The notes: generated by a model not told the origin, from the sequence alone. A DNA stretch of 64,000 nucleotides from Symploca sp. SIO3C6 (GCA_010692425.1 JAAHHJ010000001.1:280806-344805), one strand, 5' to 3'. Positions 1 through 8,748 are shown, numbered from the stretch's first letter. Program-made: numbers and translations.

Positions 1-1008
1 GGGATAAACTTCCGTTGAATGCACTACCACCAAGCGCAATTGCTGCCAAAGAAGACCCACTTTGGTTTCAGCTTTAGCCAGTTCATACCAACCACGCAGC
101 AGACTACAAAAATTGTCGAACAGTTCTTCATAGGCAAATAGTCTTTCAAAATTATCGAGGGCAAATACCAGAGGTTTGTTGAGGCTTGGTAACAAATATT
201 TTTGCCAATAACGAGTACAGTTTTTGTTCAAACCGAATAACTCTCGCCAATAATTTTCCAGTTTAGCTTCCAGGTCCAGACTCTCTGCCACCTCCACACA
301 GATTGACTTTAAAAAGCTTTGATAATCAGCGAGAATAGTTTTTTCCGCCAACCTCAAATCCAACTTTACTGTTTGATAACCCTGTTTTCTTCCATAGTTG
401 AGTACCTTCTCTAAGAGTAAAGTTTTACCCATTTTTTGAGGTGCTTTAATCCGTAGTAACGCCCCAGGCTGGGTTATAGTTTGGTAACAGTTTGCCTCAA
501 TGGGGGGACGCTCAATATAAAAACTCGAATTCTGATTCAGGTTTGAAGGCAAAGCTCTTAAGTCTTTAACTGCCGTGCGAATTCCTCTGGCAATATCTGC
601 AAATGCCTGATCGCGGTTTGCCCAGTTCGTTACAGGTTCAGCATTCTTAGGTAACGCCTGCAATTTACCAAAGGGTGATCCTTTCCAGTCCACCTCGCGC
701 ACAATGATTGGTATCACCCTGGCTTCTCCTGCCTCATGCCGCTCCATTGCCCGCTTTAACTCAATACCCCAGCAAAAATCAGATGCCAGAAAATCTGCGC
801 TAATTAACAGTAGAATAACATCGGCTGAGTTTAGACGCTTCTCAATTTCTTGCTTCGACTCATCTCCTGCACTGATATCCCGGTCATACCAGGTTGAAAT
901 CACCTTCTGCCGCTTCAAAATCGCCAGATGCTTTGCTAATTCGTCCCGCAGTTCTTCGTCTTCGTGAGCATAGGAGAAAAATAATTCTATTGATTTATTT
1001 AACATCAT
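1..1008 (-). CDS. TIR domain plus AAA-like ATPase protein (3' end outside window)
   Basis: The reading frame is open from the ATG at 1008 to the window edge, giving 336 residues with no stop. Residues 5-125 look like a TIR domain: it opens with IELFFSYAHEDEELRDEL, and the motif SDFCWGIELKRA supplies the glutamate expected in NAD-cleaving TIR domains. Residues about 165-336 match the AAA-like (AAA_35 type) ATPases common in filamentous cyanobacteria. A P-loop-like stretch, APQKMGKTLLLEKV, is near residue 190, and a Walker-B-like LVFALDNFERLF is near residue 290. Such proteins often carry C-terminal WD40 or helical repeats, which would lie outside the window. A signalling or defence role is inference. 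A second ATG directly follows the first, so the start could be one codon later. Confidence 0.85.
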   Translation of the reverse strand, partial: MMLNKSIELFFSYAHEDEELRDELAKHLAILKRQKVISTWYDRDISAGDESKQEIEKRLNSADVILLLISADFLASDFCWGIELKRAMERHEAGEARVIPIIVREVDWKGSPFGKLQALPKNAEPVTNWANRDQAFADIARGIRTAVKDLRALPSNLNQNSSFYIERPPIEANCYQTITQPGALLRIKAPQKMGKTLLLEKVLNYGRKQGYQTVKLDLRLAEKTILADYQSFLKSICVEVAESLDLEAKLENYWRELFGLNKNCTRYWQKYLLPSLNKPLVFALDNFERLFAYEELFDNFCSLLRGWYELAKAETKVGLLWQQLRLVVVHSTEVYP

Positions 1009-1051
1009 GCTTACTTCTTCAGCTGGCGACGAATCAACATGGGATTGACAC

Positions 1052-1072
1052 TCCCTCGCTAAAAGCGAGGGA
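1052..1072 (-). repeat. Hairpin at the 3' end of the TnpB remnant
   Basis: The arms TCCCTCGCT and AGCGAGGGA pair around a three-base AAA loop, just beyond the TnpB stop. A subterminal hairpin in this position is typical of the right end of IS200/IS605 elements. A near copy lies at 1392-1410. Confidence 0.6.
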
Positions 1073-1075
1073 TTC

Positions 1076-1366
1076 TTAGATCGTGGGGATTCCGACGAAT
1101 TTACCCTCACTAAGCATCTTGACCGTATGCCCTACGGCTGCAAGTCCGCGTATCGCGACTACTCTCGCTGCCGCCACGTCTCTATCTGTGGTGTAGCCAC
1201 AATTACTGCATGAGTGGATGCGCTCAGCTAAAGTTTTCTTCCCCGTTTCTGTTAAACAATTGGGACAGATTTGAGAAGTCTTTCTGGCGTCTACCTTTTG
1301 GAAAAACACACCGCGCTTTAAACAACACTGGGAGAGTATTTGTAGAAACTGACCCCAACCAGCATC
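1076..1366 (-). pseudogene. TnpB (IS200/IS605 OrfB) C-terminal remnant
   Basis: Read on the minus strand, the sequence encodes LDAGWGQFLQIL, then GVFFQKVDARKTSQICPNC, then CSNCGYTTDRDVAAARVV and a stop. These are the last RuvC segment and the CPxC...CxxC zinc finger of TnpB, the RNA-guided nuclease of IS200/IS605 elements. About three quarters of the usual roughly 400 residues are missing. An in-frame TGA lies at about 1383-1385, just before the conserved part. The first possible internal ATG is at 1309. The remnant is inactive as it stands. It lies between two copies of the element's hairpin. Confidence 0.8.
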
Positions 1367-1378
1367 TAAGCACTGACT

Positions 1379-1418
1379 GGCAATTCATCCCATCGCTAAA
1401 AGCGAGGGATGAATTGCC
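1379..1418. repeat. Long inverted repeat with IS end hairpin
   Basis: The 13-bp arms GGCAATTCATCCC (1379-1391) and GGGATGAATTGCC (1406-1418) are perfect. Inside them a second stem, TCGCT/AGCGA, closes on an AAA loop with one bulged A. The inner part copies the hairpin at 1052-1072. It is probably a joined IS end left after the 5' part of the transposon was lost. Confidence 0.6.
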
Positions 1419-1430
1419 GGAGTAGATAAA

Positions 1431-1556
1431 CTAGCGAATTACCTGCCGCTTGGTTTCTTGGCGCTCCAAGCAGTACTCTTCCAATGCCTGATACTCGCTC
1501 AACGGTAGTTCCACCAACAGTTGTTTGAGCGGCTCAGTCGATACTTTCCTCGGCAT
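1431..1556 (-). CDS. 41-residue ribbon-helix-helix-like peptide, probably truncated
   Basis: ATG at 1556, stop TAG at 1431-1433. The peptide starts MPRKVSTEPLKQLLVELPLS and continues with YQALEEYCLERQETKRQVIR. The basic start followed by an amphipathic helix resembles the small CopG/RHH-type proteins found beside TnpB genes in cyanobacteria, which normally continue for 20-40 further residues. No clear ribosome binding site is visible (AAAGG abuts the ATG), and it sits directly upstream of the decayed TnpB. It may be a remnant of the same mobile element. RHH membership is a guess from pattern only. Confidence 0.35.
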   Translation of the reverse strand: MPRKVSTEPLKQLLVELPLSEYQALEEYCLERQETKRQVIR

Positions 1557-1865
1557 CCTTTACCTATGGAGTCTATATACATGACTCAAGCTAGCATCGC
1601 AATTTGCTATATGCAAATCAAAGAAAAATATCTCACCTCTGCTTGAGAGATAGAACTTTGAGCTGATGTACTCTAGATGGTGATGCGATTAACTAGAGCC
1701 AGTGCCAAAGGCAATCGCACCAGCATAAAGTGCTATTTTCGCTATCGTATGCAACGAGAACACCTAAACCTATTAGAAACACAACCTAATATTCTTTCTC
1801 CCCATCTCCCCATCCCCCCATCTCCCCATCTCCCCCTCTCCCCATCTCCCCATCTCCCCATCTCT
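1557..1865. other. Gene-free stretch with an 8-bp tandem repeat
   Basis: No convincing gene is seen. From about 1796 to 1866 the sequence repeats CCCCATCT with small variations, reaching the 3' end of the DUF2232 gene. The same unit in the opposite orientation is found at 50632-50705. Confidence 0.7.
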
Positions 1866-2558
1866 TCATCCTTCGTAATCAAGCATAACTTGCACCCAAT
1901 GTGGAGGGCGTGGAATTGGGTTACCTAAGCGATCAAGCATCAGTAAGGCTACAAGATGGACGACGAATAAATATACTAAATTGTTGATGATAATCATGAT
2001 CACAGCTAGGGCCTGAATCATCCCTAAACTCGGCTGAGTTAGTAACCCCAGCTTGACAAACACCCAATCAATCCATTCTGTAATTACGCTCATCGCATAA
2101 ACCCAAAGGTCTTCGCCTACCAGAAACGAAGCCAGCCAGTACTTGAAGAAAAATCCTAAAGTGCCAATGATGGTACCAGTACTAATTGAAAACAACCAAC
2201 TGCTTCGGCGCTTCCAAAATGCTCCTAACTGCACGCCCATTAGACCAAAGGGAATGAAAAAGAGAATGCTGCGAGTTGGCCCCATCAGTACTGAGAGTAA
2301 CAACCCTGAAACCAATGCCGCCATCCAGGATGCTCGGTTTCCTCGCCGCAGGTAGACTAAAGCAATGGGTATGGGGAAAAATATCCGCAACAATGGTCCA
2401 ATCGGAAAATAATAGTTAATTAGGAAAATTAAGCTGGCGGTACTGGCAAGAAAAGCTGTTTCCACCATCGCTATTGGCGCTTTAGTCTTGGATTCTACAC
2501 CTTGGGCTTGGGTGTGTTCATCGGCAGTAATTTTGTCATCATCAAAGGAATAACTCAT
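1866..2558 (-). CDS. DUF2232 family membrane protein
   Basis: This is a 230-residue integral membrane protein. The first about 30 residues are polar (MSYSFDDDKITADEHTQAQ); about six hydrophobic segments follow, for example FLASTASLIFLINYYFPIG and IQALAVIMIIINNLVYLFVV. The PIPIALVYLRRG segment after the first helices is typical of cyanobacterial DUF2232 proteins, which are related to energy-coupling-factor type S components, although no substrate is established. It starts 30 bp after the stop of the Crp-family gene on the same strand, so the two are probably co-transcribed. The 3' end runs into an 8-bp tandem repeat, so the last residues may vary between strains. Confidence 0.8.
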   Translation of the reverse strand: MSYSFDDDKITADEHTQAQGVESKTKAPIAMVETAFLASTASLIFLINYYFPIGPLLRIFFPIPIALVYLRRGNRASWMAALVSGLLLSVLMGPTRSILFFIPFGLMGVQLGAFWKRRSSWLFSISTGTIIGTLGFFFKYWLASFLVGEDLWVYAMSVITEWIDWVFVKLGLLTQPSLGMIQALAVIMIIINNLVYLFVVHLVALLMLDRLGNPIPRPPHWVQVMLDYEG

Positions 2559-2588
2559 GTAGGTTTTGTCAACTCTTGAGTAGTCTGA

Positions 2589-3296
2589 CTAGACGATAAT
2601 ATTTTCTAAGGCAGCTACATCAGGGATGTACATGATATCTTGCTCCCGTCTAATCAAACCTTTTTTTTCTAGCCTTGTCAGCACCCGCGTGACAGTCTCC
2701 CGCGCCAATCCACTGAGACTGCTTAACTCTCGATGAGGTAAGTTGGGAATCTCAGTTCCTTGCTGTTTGAGTATTCCCTGCCCCTCTACTAGAAATAATA
2801 AAGTATCTGCCACTCGCGACTGTGCATCGGCTTCCCGCAGCCGGAGACGTCGATTAACTTGACGCAGGCGCTTTGCCATGAGCTGAGCCAAGTGGACACC
2901 CGCTAATGGTTCAGAATGGATTAACTGGATAAAATCCTGAGCTGGTATACTGCCAATCGTTGTTGGCGTTAGGGTAATGACGTCTGTAGAACGAGGTACT
3001 TCATCCAAAGCAGCCATTTCTCCAAAAATTTCTCCCTTGCCCAGAATGTTTAGTGTCACCTCTCTGCCTTCAAGATTGTAGGTGCGGATCTTTGCCCAAC
3101 CTTCCAAAATGAAGTACACAGAGCCGCCCCAATCATTCTCAAGTAAAATTACTCGCTCTTTAGGATGGCTACGGGTAACAACATGACAAGTAGCTTGCTT
3201 GATAGAAGCTTCTGGTAAGCCAGTAAAAAAAGGAGCATGGCGAATCAACTCATTGAGATTAGGGTTCATTTCCTGTGAGCTGTGTCGGTCTTCCAT
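2589..3296 (-). CDS. Crp/Fnr family transcriptional regulator
   Basis: This 235-residue protein has an N-terminal cyclic-nucleotide-binding-like beta barrel (residues about 20-140, with GGSVYFILEGWAKI and GKGEIFGEMAALDEVPRSTDV). A dimerisation helix and a C-terminal winged helix follow; its recognition helix is LSGLARETVTRVLTRLEKKG. The barrel keeps the GE...RSTDV pattern of the phosphate-binding cassette, so nucleotide binding is possible but not shown. The frame extends upstream to 3401, but that extension is hydrophobic and unlike the family; the ATG at 3296 fits, and another ATG at 3269 is possible. The DUF2232 gene follows at 30 bp. Its target genes cannot be read from the sequence. Confidence 0.85.
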   Translation of the reverse strand: MEDRHSSQEMNPNLNELIRHAPFFTGLPEASIKQATCHVVTRSHPKERVILLENDWGGSVYFILEGWAKIRTYNLEGREVTLNILGKGEIFGEMAALDEVPRSTDVITLTPTTIGSIPAQDFIQLIHSEPLAGVHLAQLMAKRLRQVNRRLRLREADAQSRVADTLLFLVEGQGILKQQGTEIPNLPHRELSSLSGLARETVTRVLTRLEKKGLIRREQDIMYIPDVAALENIIV

Positions 3297-3672
3297 CAAG
3301 CCAAGGCAAATTATAAACGCTGTGGACAAATCTATGATAATTAGCTGTCCAATAATAGAGTAGGACAGTGAGCAGTTTCTAATTTCAACTGAGAACAGCA
3401 ACTGTCTGAGGAAGCTGAGACCTCAGTTGCTACGCACCTGCATTTATCTTTCAAGATAAGACACAATGGCTACAGTTGCCTTAGTTTCTATCCCTATTGA
3501 GTTTTCTCCCATATCGGCAGTGTCTTTGAGCAGAATTTGGAGTCAGTCTGGGATCCTCGATAAGCAAAGCATGAGTTTATTGGAATTGGTAGCTTTGGCA
3601 ATTTAACATTAAAGTGAGAGCAATCTCACTTACTCCTTCATTGCTGCAGTTGTTCTCGTCAAGGGTTAAACC
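3297..3672. other. Divergent intergenic region
   Basis: This stretch separates the minus-strand Crp gene from the plus-strand coiled-coil gene and must hold both promoters. No further gene, repeat or clear regulatory site was recognised. Confidence 0.5.
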
Positions 3673-5853
3673 GTGACTTCTCACCAGGATATCGAATCTC
3701 TGATTACTGATATTGACCGTTTCCTCCCCAGAGCTGGATCCCGTTTTCCTTGGTCTAAGCCAAGTGATGTTGTGGCTGGGCACCGGTTGTTGGAACGCCT
3801 CCGCAGCTACCTAGTTTCACAACTACAGAGTTTGGAGGCTGCTCCTCAGAAGCCGACTGTAGCAACTTCTAGAGATACAGTTGCTCAACAGTCTACACCA
3901 GAAGTACGGCAGATTGTGCAAGCGGTTACTCAAGAAATGAGTTTTCTGCGTGCTGAGTTAATAGAACGCTTGCAAGTGGAGTTGGATGCTTTTCGAGAAC
4001 AGCGAGACTCTCTGCTGAGAGAAATTCAGCAGTTAGAGCAAACTAAGCAGCAGATTGAGATTCAACATCAGCTACAACTTTCACAACAGCAAATCAACTC
4101 GGAATTTTCTCAAGCTTTAATTAGTCGTTGCAGTGAAAACCTAAGGCAACAGTTAGCACAAATCTTTGCTAATTGGGAAGCTCGACTCAATAATCTCCAT
4201 AACACTGAATTGATATCTAGAGAAAATGCTCCAGAGATTGGGCTCTCAAGTCAGTTTCATGAAAATGCATATTCAGAAAATATTTTTGAAAAATTACAAC
4301 AACGGCAGATTGACTCAGATAAATTGCTGGCAACTCTGGACGCTAACCAGCGAGCAATCTTTGAGGCACTACAGCAAAATCTCCAGAGTTATCAGAAATC
4401 CTTGTCTCAGGGGCTAGAAAACATGTACAGCTTAGGCTCTCAAGGGCAAATGCTGTTGGCAGAATTAGTGAGTCGCCTGGGGCAGCAGTTGGGGCGAGAA
4501 GCCTCGACAATTTTATCTTCATCAGTACAATTTCCTGAGTTGCTTACTCCAACCAAAGAGATAGCTGGTACTCAAGAGATACTAGATATTTCCGAAAAAC
4601 CTAGCAATCTAAGAGTAAATCAACAACTTCCTGCCTTCCCCTATGCAGGGGCAGAAATGCCCTTACAGTTACCCCAACCAGTAGATCCACTCCTTGAAGA
4701 ACTGGAAAATGCGGCAAATGATGCTATAGAGCAATGGGAAGCACAATCTGAGGCAATCACCCAGGAAAATTCCTCGGAGAATTTAGATTCGGAGTGGGAA
4801 ATCATTGAAGGATTAGATTTAGAAGATTTGGAAGTTGAACTTGAGGGAAACTTTGGAAGAGATACCTTCATACAAGTTGATTTCAAATCTCAAGCCTCAC
4901 TACCTTCAATCAAAGAGATAGAAACTTCAGAACAATCAAGTACTCAAGATATAAATCCTTCATCAGATTTGGTTGGCGAGTACTTGTCAGCTTCTCCTCC
5001 TTCAGAATTGGCGCAAACTCAAACGGATGAAGTGGCAAGCTTAGACAAGCAAGAGGTGGAAGATAAAGAAAATTTTAGTTCTCAAGAGCACCTTCAGGAA
5101 ATTGAACAATTGTATGAAGCTCTTTTTGGTAAAGAATCTGTGGACAACAGGGCAATGCCATGGACATCAGATTCCTTGAAATCTGTTTCGGAGGGGGAAA
5201 ACTCATCTTCACTGGAGGATAAGCAGCAATCTCAACAGGAAAATCTCAAAGAATCTGAAAGTATAAAGAGCATTAGAACACTTACAGATTTGTTTGAGGA
5301 AATGGGGCTCTCCAAGAATACTTCAGCAGCGATAGATTCTGAAGTATCTATATCTACTTCAAAAGAGCAATTTCTGACAGATAAAAACTTTGAGCTTAAA
5401 GCTCAAGGTAGTCTGAACCAAGAGGGATACATGCCAGCTTCACCAGAGGAAAATTTGCTGGCAACTGAGGAACTGGAGCTAGAGGCAAATTTAGATATTT
5501 TGCTAGATTCTAATACCCTGCAACAACTCAGCCAGGATCTTGATAACTTTGAAGAGTCAGAAACTCAGGATGTCCAAACTTCAGAGGCTCAGAGTTTGTC
5601 TAGTAATGATTCTAAATCATCAACAGGTGTATCTTCAGAAACACCTGAATTTCAGTGTCCGCAGCCTTTGCCGTTAGGAATGTCAGAAGAGTTATTAGCT
5701 GAAGATTGGGAAGAGTTTGCTCTCAATGATTTCTCTGATCAAGATTTTACTTTGCCAGAGCCAATAGAGCATCAAATAGATGGTAAAAGCGAGGAACACT
5801 CAACCTCGACAGAAAGCAATTCAGCTCAACCAGAAGCTGAGGAGCAAAACTAA
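3673..5853 (+). CDS. Large acidic coiled-coil protein, function unknown
   Basis: A 726-residue protein starting at GTG (no ATG fits the conserved-looking N-terminus). Residues 1-55 form a compact N-terminal segment (IESLITDIDRFLPRAGSRFP). Residues about 85-250 are a Gln/Glu-rich coiled coil with heptad spacing (REQRDSLLREIQQLEQTKQQ). From about 290 to the end it is low-complexity, very acidic and Ser/Gln-rich, with several short LDLEDLE-like motifs, and is probably disordered. There is no signal peptide or membrane segment. I do not recognise the family; related proteins appear to be confined to cyanobacteria. It stands alone between the Crp gene and the sugar transferase. A scaffold role is only a guess from composition. 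Confidence 0.8.
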   Translation: MTSHQDIESLITDIDRFLPRAGSRFPWSKPSDVVAGHRLLERLRSYLVSQLQSLEAAPQKPTVATSRDTVAQQSTPEVRQIVQAVTQEMSFLRAELIERLQVELDAFREQRDSLLREIQQLEQTKQQIEIQHQLQLSQQQINSEFSQALISRCSENLRQQLAQIFANWEARLNNLHNTELISRENAPEIGLSSQFHENAYSENIFEKLQQRQIDSDKLLATLDANQRAIFEALQQNLQSYQKSLSQGLENMYSLGSQGQMLLAELVSRLGQQLGREASTILSSSVQFPELLTPTKEIAGTQEILDISEKPSNLRVNQQLPAFPYAGAEMPLQLPQPVDPLLEELENAANDAIEQWEAQSEAITQENSSENLDSEWEIIEGLDLEDLEVELEGNFGRDTFIQVDFKSQASLPSIKEIETSEQSSTQDINPSSDLVGEYLSASPPSELAQTQTDEVASLDKQEVEDKENFSSQEHLQEIEQLYEALFGKESVDNRAMPWTSDSLKSVSEGENSSSLEDKQQSQQENLKESESIKSIRTLTDLFEEMGLSKNTSAAIDSEVSISTSKEQFLTDKNFELKAQGSLNQEGYMPASPEENLLATEELELEANLDILLDSNTLQQLSQDLDNFEESETQDVQTSEAQSLSSNDSKSSTGVSSETPEFQCPQPLPLGMSEELLAEDWEEFALNDFSDQDFTLPEPIEHQIDGKSEEHSTSTESNSAQPEAEEQN

Positions 5854-6405
5854 CCAGACAACAGAGCAAAGCAGTTAATGTTACTTCTGTTGAACTTTGT
5901 GTTTCAAGTTTATATAAACTAACACACAGAAACTTGATATAATTGTAGCTTGTGTATAAAGCATAACTAAATACTAATAAAAGTTGATGTTTTCATCTAA
6001 TTAATAATTTATTTTCTTCCATACAAAAGCTTTAAAAAAGGCAAGAAAATGTAAAGAGTCGGTGAATTAAACGACTACTACTAGCTTTTTGTGGAAGCAA
6101 TTCAATATGATTGACACAGGATTTACCCAAGTGACTAGGGTGTTTCTGCAAACTGAAGTTAGCCAGCGACCCTAGGTATTCGTGTATAGCAGTACGTATT
6201 AAGGTTAGGACAAGCGTTCATCGCTAAAACTTTGTCAAATTCACCCCTTCTGCCTTCTGCCTTCTGCCCTCTGCCTTGCGCGTAGCGCTATATAGAGAAA
6301 AGACAACGACAACCAATGGGTTTTGTTGAGTATCGCTTTTAAGAAAGCCGTGGTTTCAAGTTTGCATATATACCCTAATACCCCGTAAACAACTGGCTGC
6401 AAGCT
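5854..6405. other. Intergenic region carrying repeat copy 1
   Basis: No gene is visible in these 552 bases. The first half is AT-rich and the second half contains the 108-bp MITE-like repeat at 6185-6292. Whatever remains upstream of 6406 should contain the sugar transferase promoter. Confidence 0.6.
6185..6292 (+). repeat. MITE-like dispersed repeat, copy 1
   Basis: This element begins TATAGCAGTACG and ends CGTAGCGCTATA; the ends are imperfect inverted repeats (10 of 12). The body contains TTAAGGTTAGGACAAGC, AACTTTGTCAAATTCACCCC and short CTTCTGC repeats. Copies 2 (17891-17999) and 3 (40574-40682) lie in the opposite orientation. No coding capacity. Confidence 0.85.
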
Positions 6406-7104
6406 GTGATTATTACACCAAAATTTTCCCCTGCTTTTTCTGCTGATTCAGCAATTCTGACTTCCCTCATTCAGAATGAAGTATTTGAGGAACAGGCACA
6501 TCAATCTACCAACTGCAAAATTAAGCGCCTGATTGATATTCTCGGAGCCTTAGTTGGATTAACCATTACAGCAATCGCCATAATTCCACTAGCGTTAGCA
6601 ATCTACTTTGATAATCCTGGTTCAATCTTCTACTCTCAAATGCGCTGTGGTCTCAAAGGCAATACTTTCCGCATCTGGAAGTTTCGTTCAATGGTTGTCA
6701 ATGCCGAACAACTACAACATTTAGTGAGTAATCAGGCAAAAGGTAATATTTTTAAAAATGATAACGACCCTCGTGTTACTCGCGTCGGTCGTTTTTTACG
6801 TCGTACTAGCTTGGACGAATTGCCTCAGTTTTGGAATGTCCTCAAAGGAGAGATGAGCCTGGTAGGAACTCGTCCACCGACAGTAAAAGAGGTTAAAAAA
6901 TACCAGAAACACCACTTCCAGAGATTGAATGTCAAGCCTGGAATCACAGGTGAGTGGCAGGCTAATGGTCGTTCGACAGTAACGGATTTTGAAGATATCG
7001 TGCGCCTTGATATTGCTTACCAAGACAAGTGGTCTGTTGCTTACGACTTCCAGTTGATTTTCCAGACAATCTGGAGAGTTTTGAGGAAGGATGGTGCTTG
7101 CTAG
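6406..7104 (+). CDS. Exopolysaccharide sugar transferase (undecaprenyl-phosphate glycosylphosphotransferase)
   Basis: A 232-residue bacterial sugar transferase of the WcaJ/RfbP catalytic type. It would transfer a sugar-1-phosphate from a nucleotide sugar to a polyprenyl phosphate at the inner membrane, the first step of a polysaccharide repeat unit. Evidence: one membrane helix near residues 45-68 (LIDILGALVGLTITAIAIIP); then FYSQMRCGLKGNTFRIWKFRSMV; RVGRFLRRTSLDELPQFWNV with the catalytic Asp-Glu pair; MSLVGTRPP; and KPGITGEWQANGRS. It lacks the extra N-terminal helices of full-length WcaJ, so it is the short form. GTG start. No other polysaccharide genes are adjacent. Confidence 0.9.
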   Translation: MIITPKFSPAFSADSAILTSLIQNEVFEEQAHQSTNCKIKRLIDILGALVGLTITAIAIIPLALAIYFDNPGSIFYSQMRCGLKGNTFRIWKFRSMVVNAEQLQHLVSNQAKGNIFKNDNDPRVTRVGRFLRRTSLDELPQFWNVLKGEMSLVGTRPPTVKEVKKYQKHHFQRLNVKPGITGEWQANGRSTVTDFEDIVRLDIAYQDKWSVAYDFQLIFQTIWRVLRKDGAC

Positions 7105-7157
7105 GGAGTCTCAAGAGAGTACATAGGCACAGCCAACTACTTTCATCGTGACCTACT

Positions 7158-7187
7158 CCTACACCGAATCAAAGATTACGGTGTAGG
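7158..7187 (+). terminator. Hairpin after the sugar transferase
   Basis: CCTACACCG and CGGTGTAGG form a perfect 9-bp stem around a 12-base loop, about 55 bp after the sugar transferase stop. A pyrimidine-rich run follows but no clean T-tract, so this is either a weak terminator or the relic of an IS end. Confidence 0.45.
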
Positions 7188-7303
7188 CTTCTCCTCCCTT
7201 TGAGGGATTCGCATTTTATACTGAAAAGTTTAATCCCAAAGCTATTTGGTTATAAATAAACTAGGAGTTAGGATATCAACACCTAACTCTTGACTTCATT
7301 GGT

Positions 7304-7864
7304 ATGAATTTACCTAATTGGATTACCTTTTCTCGCTTGCTAGGGTTGCCATTTATCTTATACGGTCTAAATAATCCAACAGAGCAAGCGCGTTGGGTCT
7401 GTTTAGTAATATTTTTGGTTGCAGCTGGGACAGATTGGCTAGATGGCTATCTGGCTCGCAAACTTAACCAAGTTACGGATTTAGGCAAGTTTCTAGACCC
7501 TTTAGTGGATAAACTTTTAGTATTGGCTCCGCTGCTGGCTTTGATTGAGATTGGTCAGGTTCCTGCTTGGGGCGTATTTCTAATTTTGGGGCGGGAGTTG
7601 GCAATTGCCGGTTGGCGGGTGAATCCTAACCTGACTGGCAGCAGTGGTATTAGCGGAGCCAATATCTGGGGTAAACTCAAAACCGTGAGTCAAATTGGGG
7701 CGATAGCGCTTTTAATTGCACCAACCACCACTGCCTGGGAAACATTTTCTGTAGTAGCTTTTTGGATTGCTGTTGCCCTGACTTTGATTTCTGGTGCAAT
7801 TTACCTTTTGCCCCAACTGGCAGCCAATATTTCCTCATCAATAGAGAAATCAACCTCTGCTTGA
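7304..7864 (+). CDS. pgsA: CDP-diacylglycerol--glycerol-3-phosphate 3-phosphatidyltransferase
   Basis: This 186-residue membrane enzyme makes phosphatidylglycerol phosphate from CDP-diacylglycerol and glycerol-3-phosphate, the committed step to phosphatidylglycerol, an essential thylakoid lipid. The CDP-alcohol phosphotransferase signature is complete at residues about 44-69: DWLDGYLARKL, then GKFLDPLVDK, giving the D..DG..AR...G...D...D pattern. The N-terminus MNLPNWITFSRL is typical of PgsA, and the length and about five membrane helices fit. Its last 64 bp overlap the 3' end of the convergent epimerase gene. Confidence 0.93.
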   Translation: MNLPNWITFSRLLGLPFILYGLNNPTEQARWVCLVIFLVAAGTDWLDGYLARKLNQVTDLGKFLDPLVDKLLVLAPLLALIEIGQVPAWGVFLILGRELAIAGWRVNPNLTGSSGISGANIWGKLKTVSQIGAIALLIAPTTTAWETFSVVAFWIAVALTLISGAIYLLPQLAANISSSIEKSTSA

Positions 7865-8748
7865 TCACGCCCAGATGCCTGGTAATCATTCTCAAATGAG
7901 TCTTTGAGCCCAGAAACTAGGTCATATTGTGGCTGCCAGTTGAGTTGGGTCATGGCTTTATGAATCTCAGCAAAGAAGTGCTGCCCTCGCAGGGGAAAAG
8001 CTTTGCGCTTGCCAAAATCAAATTTTTTCGGGTCGTAGTGTACAATCTTGATGTCGTCAGCCGCTTGTCCGACAGCTTCAGCACAGGCACGAGCTAAACC
8101 ATCAAAGGTACAATAACGGTCTCCCGAGACATTATAGATTTGTCCTACTGCTTGCTTGTTACCCAGTATCTGAGACATAGCTTGGGCTAAGTCTTGACAA
8201 TGACCTAACTGGGTGATATATGTGCCATTACTAGGAATAGGGAGCGGGCGATCGCGAACAATGCGGTCAAAAAACCAGGCTTCTAAATCGTTATAGTTGC
8301 GAGGACCATATATATAGGTGGGGCGGATAGCGGTAAAAGGAACTCCCTGTGCTTTCAGATAAGCTTCTGTCTCATGTTTACCCTTGTGGCGACTTTTGGG
8401 ATCAACGGGATCTCCCTCTTTGTGAGGCAGCTGGTCTGATTTAAGGTATACTCCAGCTGAACTCATATAAACAAAATGCTGCACACTGTCTTTAAAAATC
8501 TCCACTAAAGGCTGAGTGTCACTCAGTTGACGACCATTGTTGTCAAAAATGGCATCGAATTTCTGGTGTGATAACTTCTCCTTTAATTGTAAAGCATCTT
8601 TGCGGTCTCCGTGAATCTGAACTACTCCCTTCACTGGAATTGGTTTATTGCCTCGATTGAACAATACAACATCATGACCTTGTGCCACCAGAATTTTTGT
8701 GAGGTAAACACCGATAAACCTGGTGCCGCCCATAATTAAAATTCGCAT
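7801..8748 (-). CDS. NAD-dependent epimerase-like protein, CSP41 type
   Basis: A 315-residue short-chain dehydrogenase/epimerase-fold protein. The N-terminal dinucleotide motif reads MGGTRFIGVYL. The segment FVYMSSAGVYLKSDQLPH is followed by DPKSRHKGKHETEAYLK, where the catalytic YxxxK of true epimerases is absent. This pattern is that of the chloroplast CSP41 (RNA-binding) lineage and its cyanobacterial relatives. Those proteins bind RNA in plastids; in cyanobacteria the role is not settled. The later segment RPTYIYGPRNYNDLEAWFFDRI also fits. The start ATG at 8748 gives the family N-terminus directly. It converges on pgsA with a 64-bp overlap. Confidence 0.85.
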   Translation of the reverse strand: MRILIMGGTRFIGVYLTKILVAQGHDVVLFNRGNKPIPVKGVVQIHGDRKDALQLKEKLSHQKFDAIFDNNGRQLSDTQPLVEIFKDSVQHFVYMSSAGVYLKSDQLPHKEGDPVDPKSRHKGKHETEAYLKAQGVPFTAIRPTYIYGPRNYNDLEAWFFDRIVRDRPLPIPSNGTYITQLGHCQDLAQAMSQILGNKQAVGQIYNVSGDRYCTFDGLARACAEAVGQAADDIKIVHYDPKKFDFGKRKAFPLRGQHFFAEIHKAMTQLNWQPQYDLVSGLKDSFENDYQASGRDQAEVDFSIDEEILAASWGKR

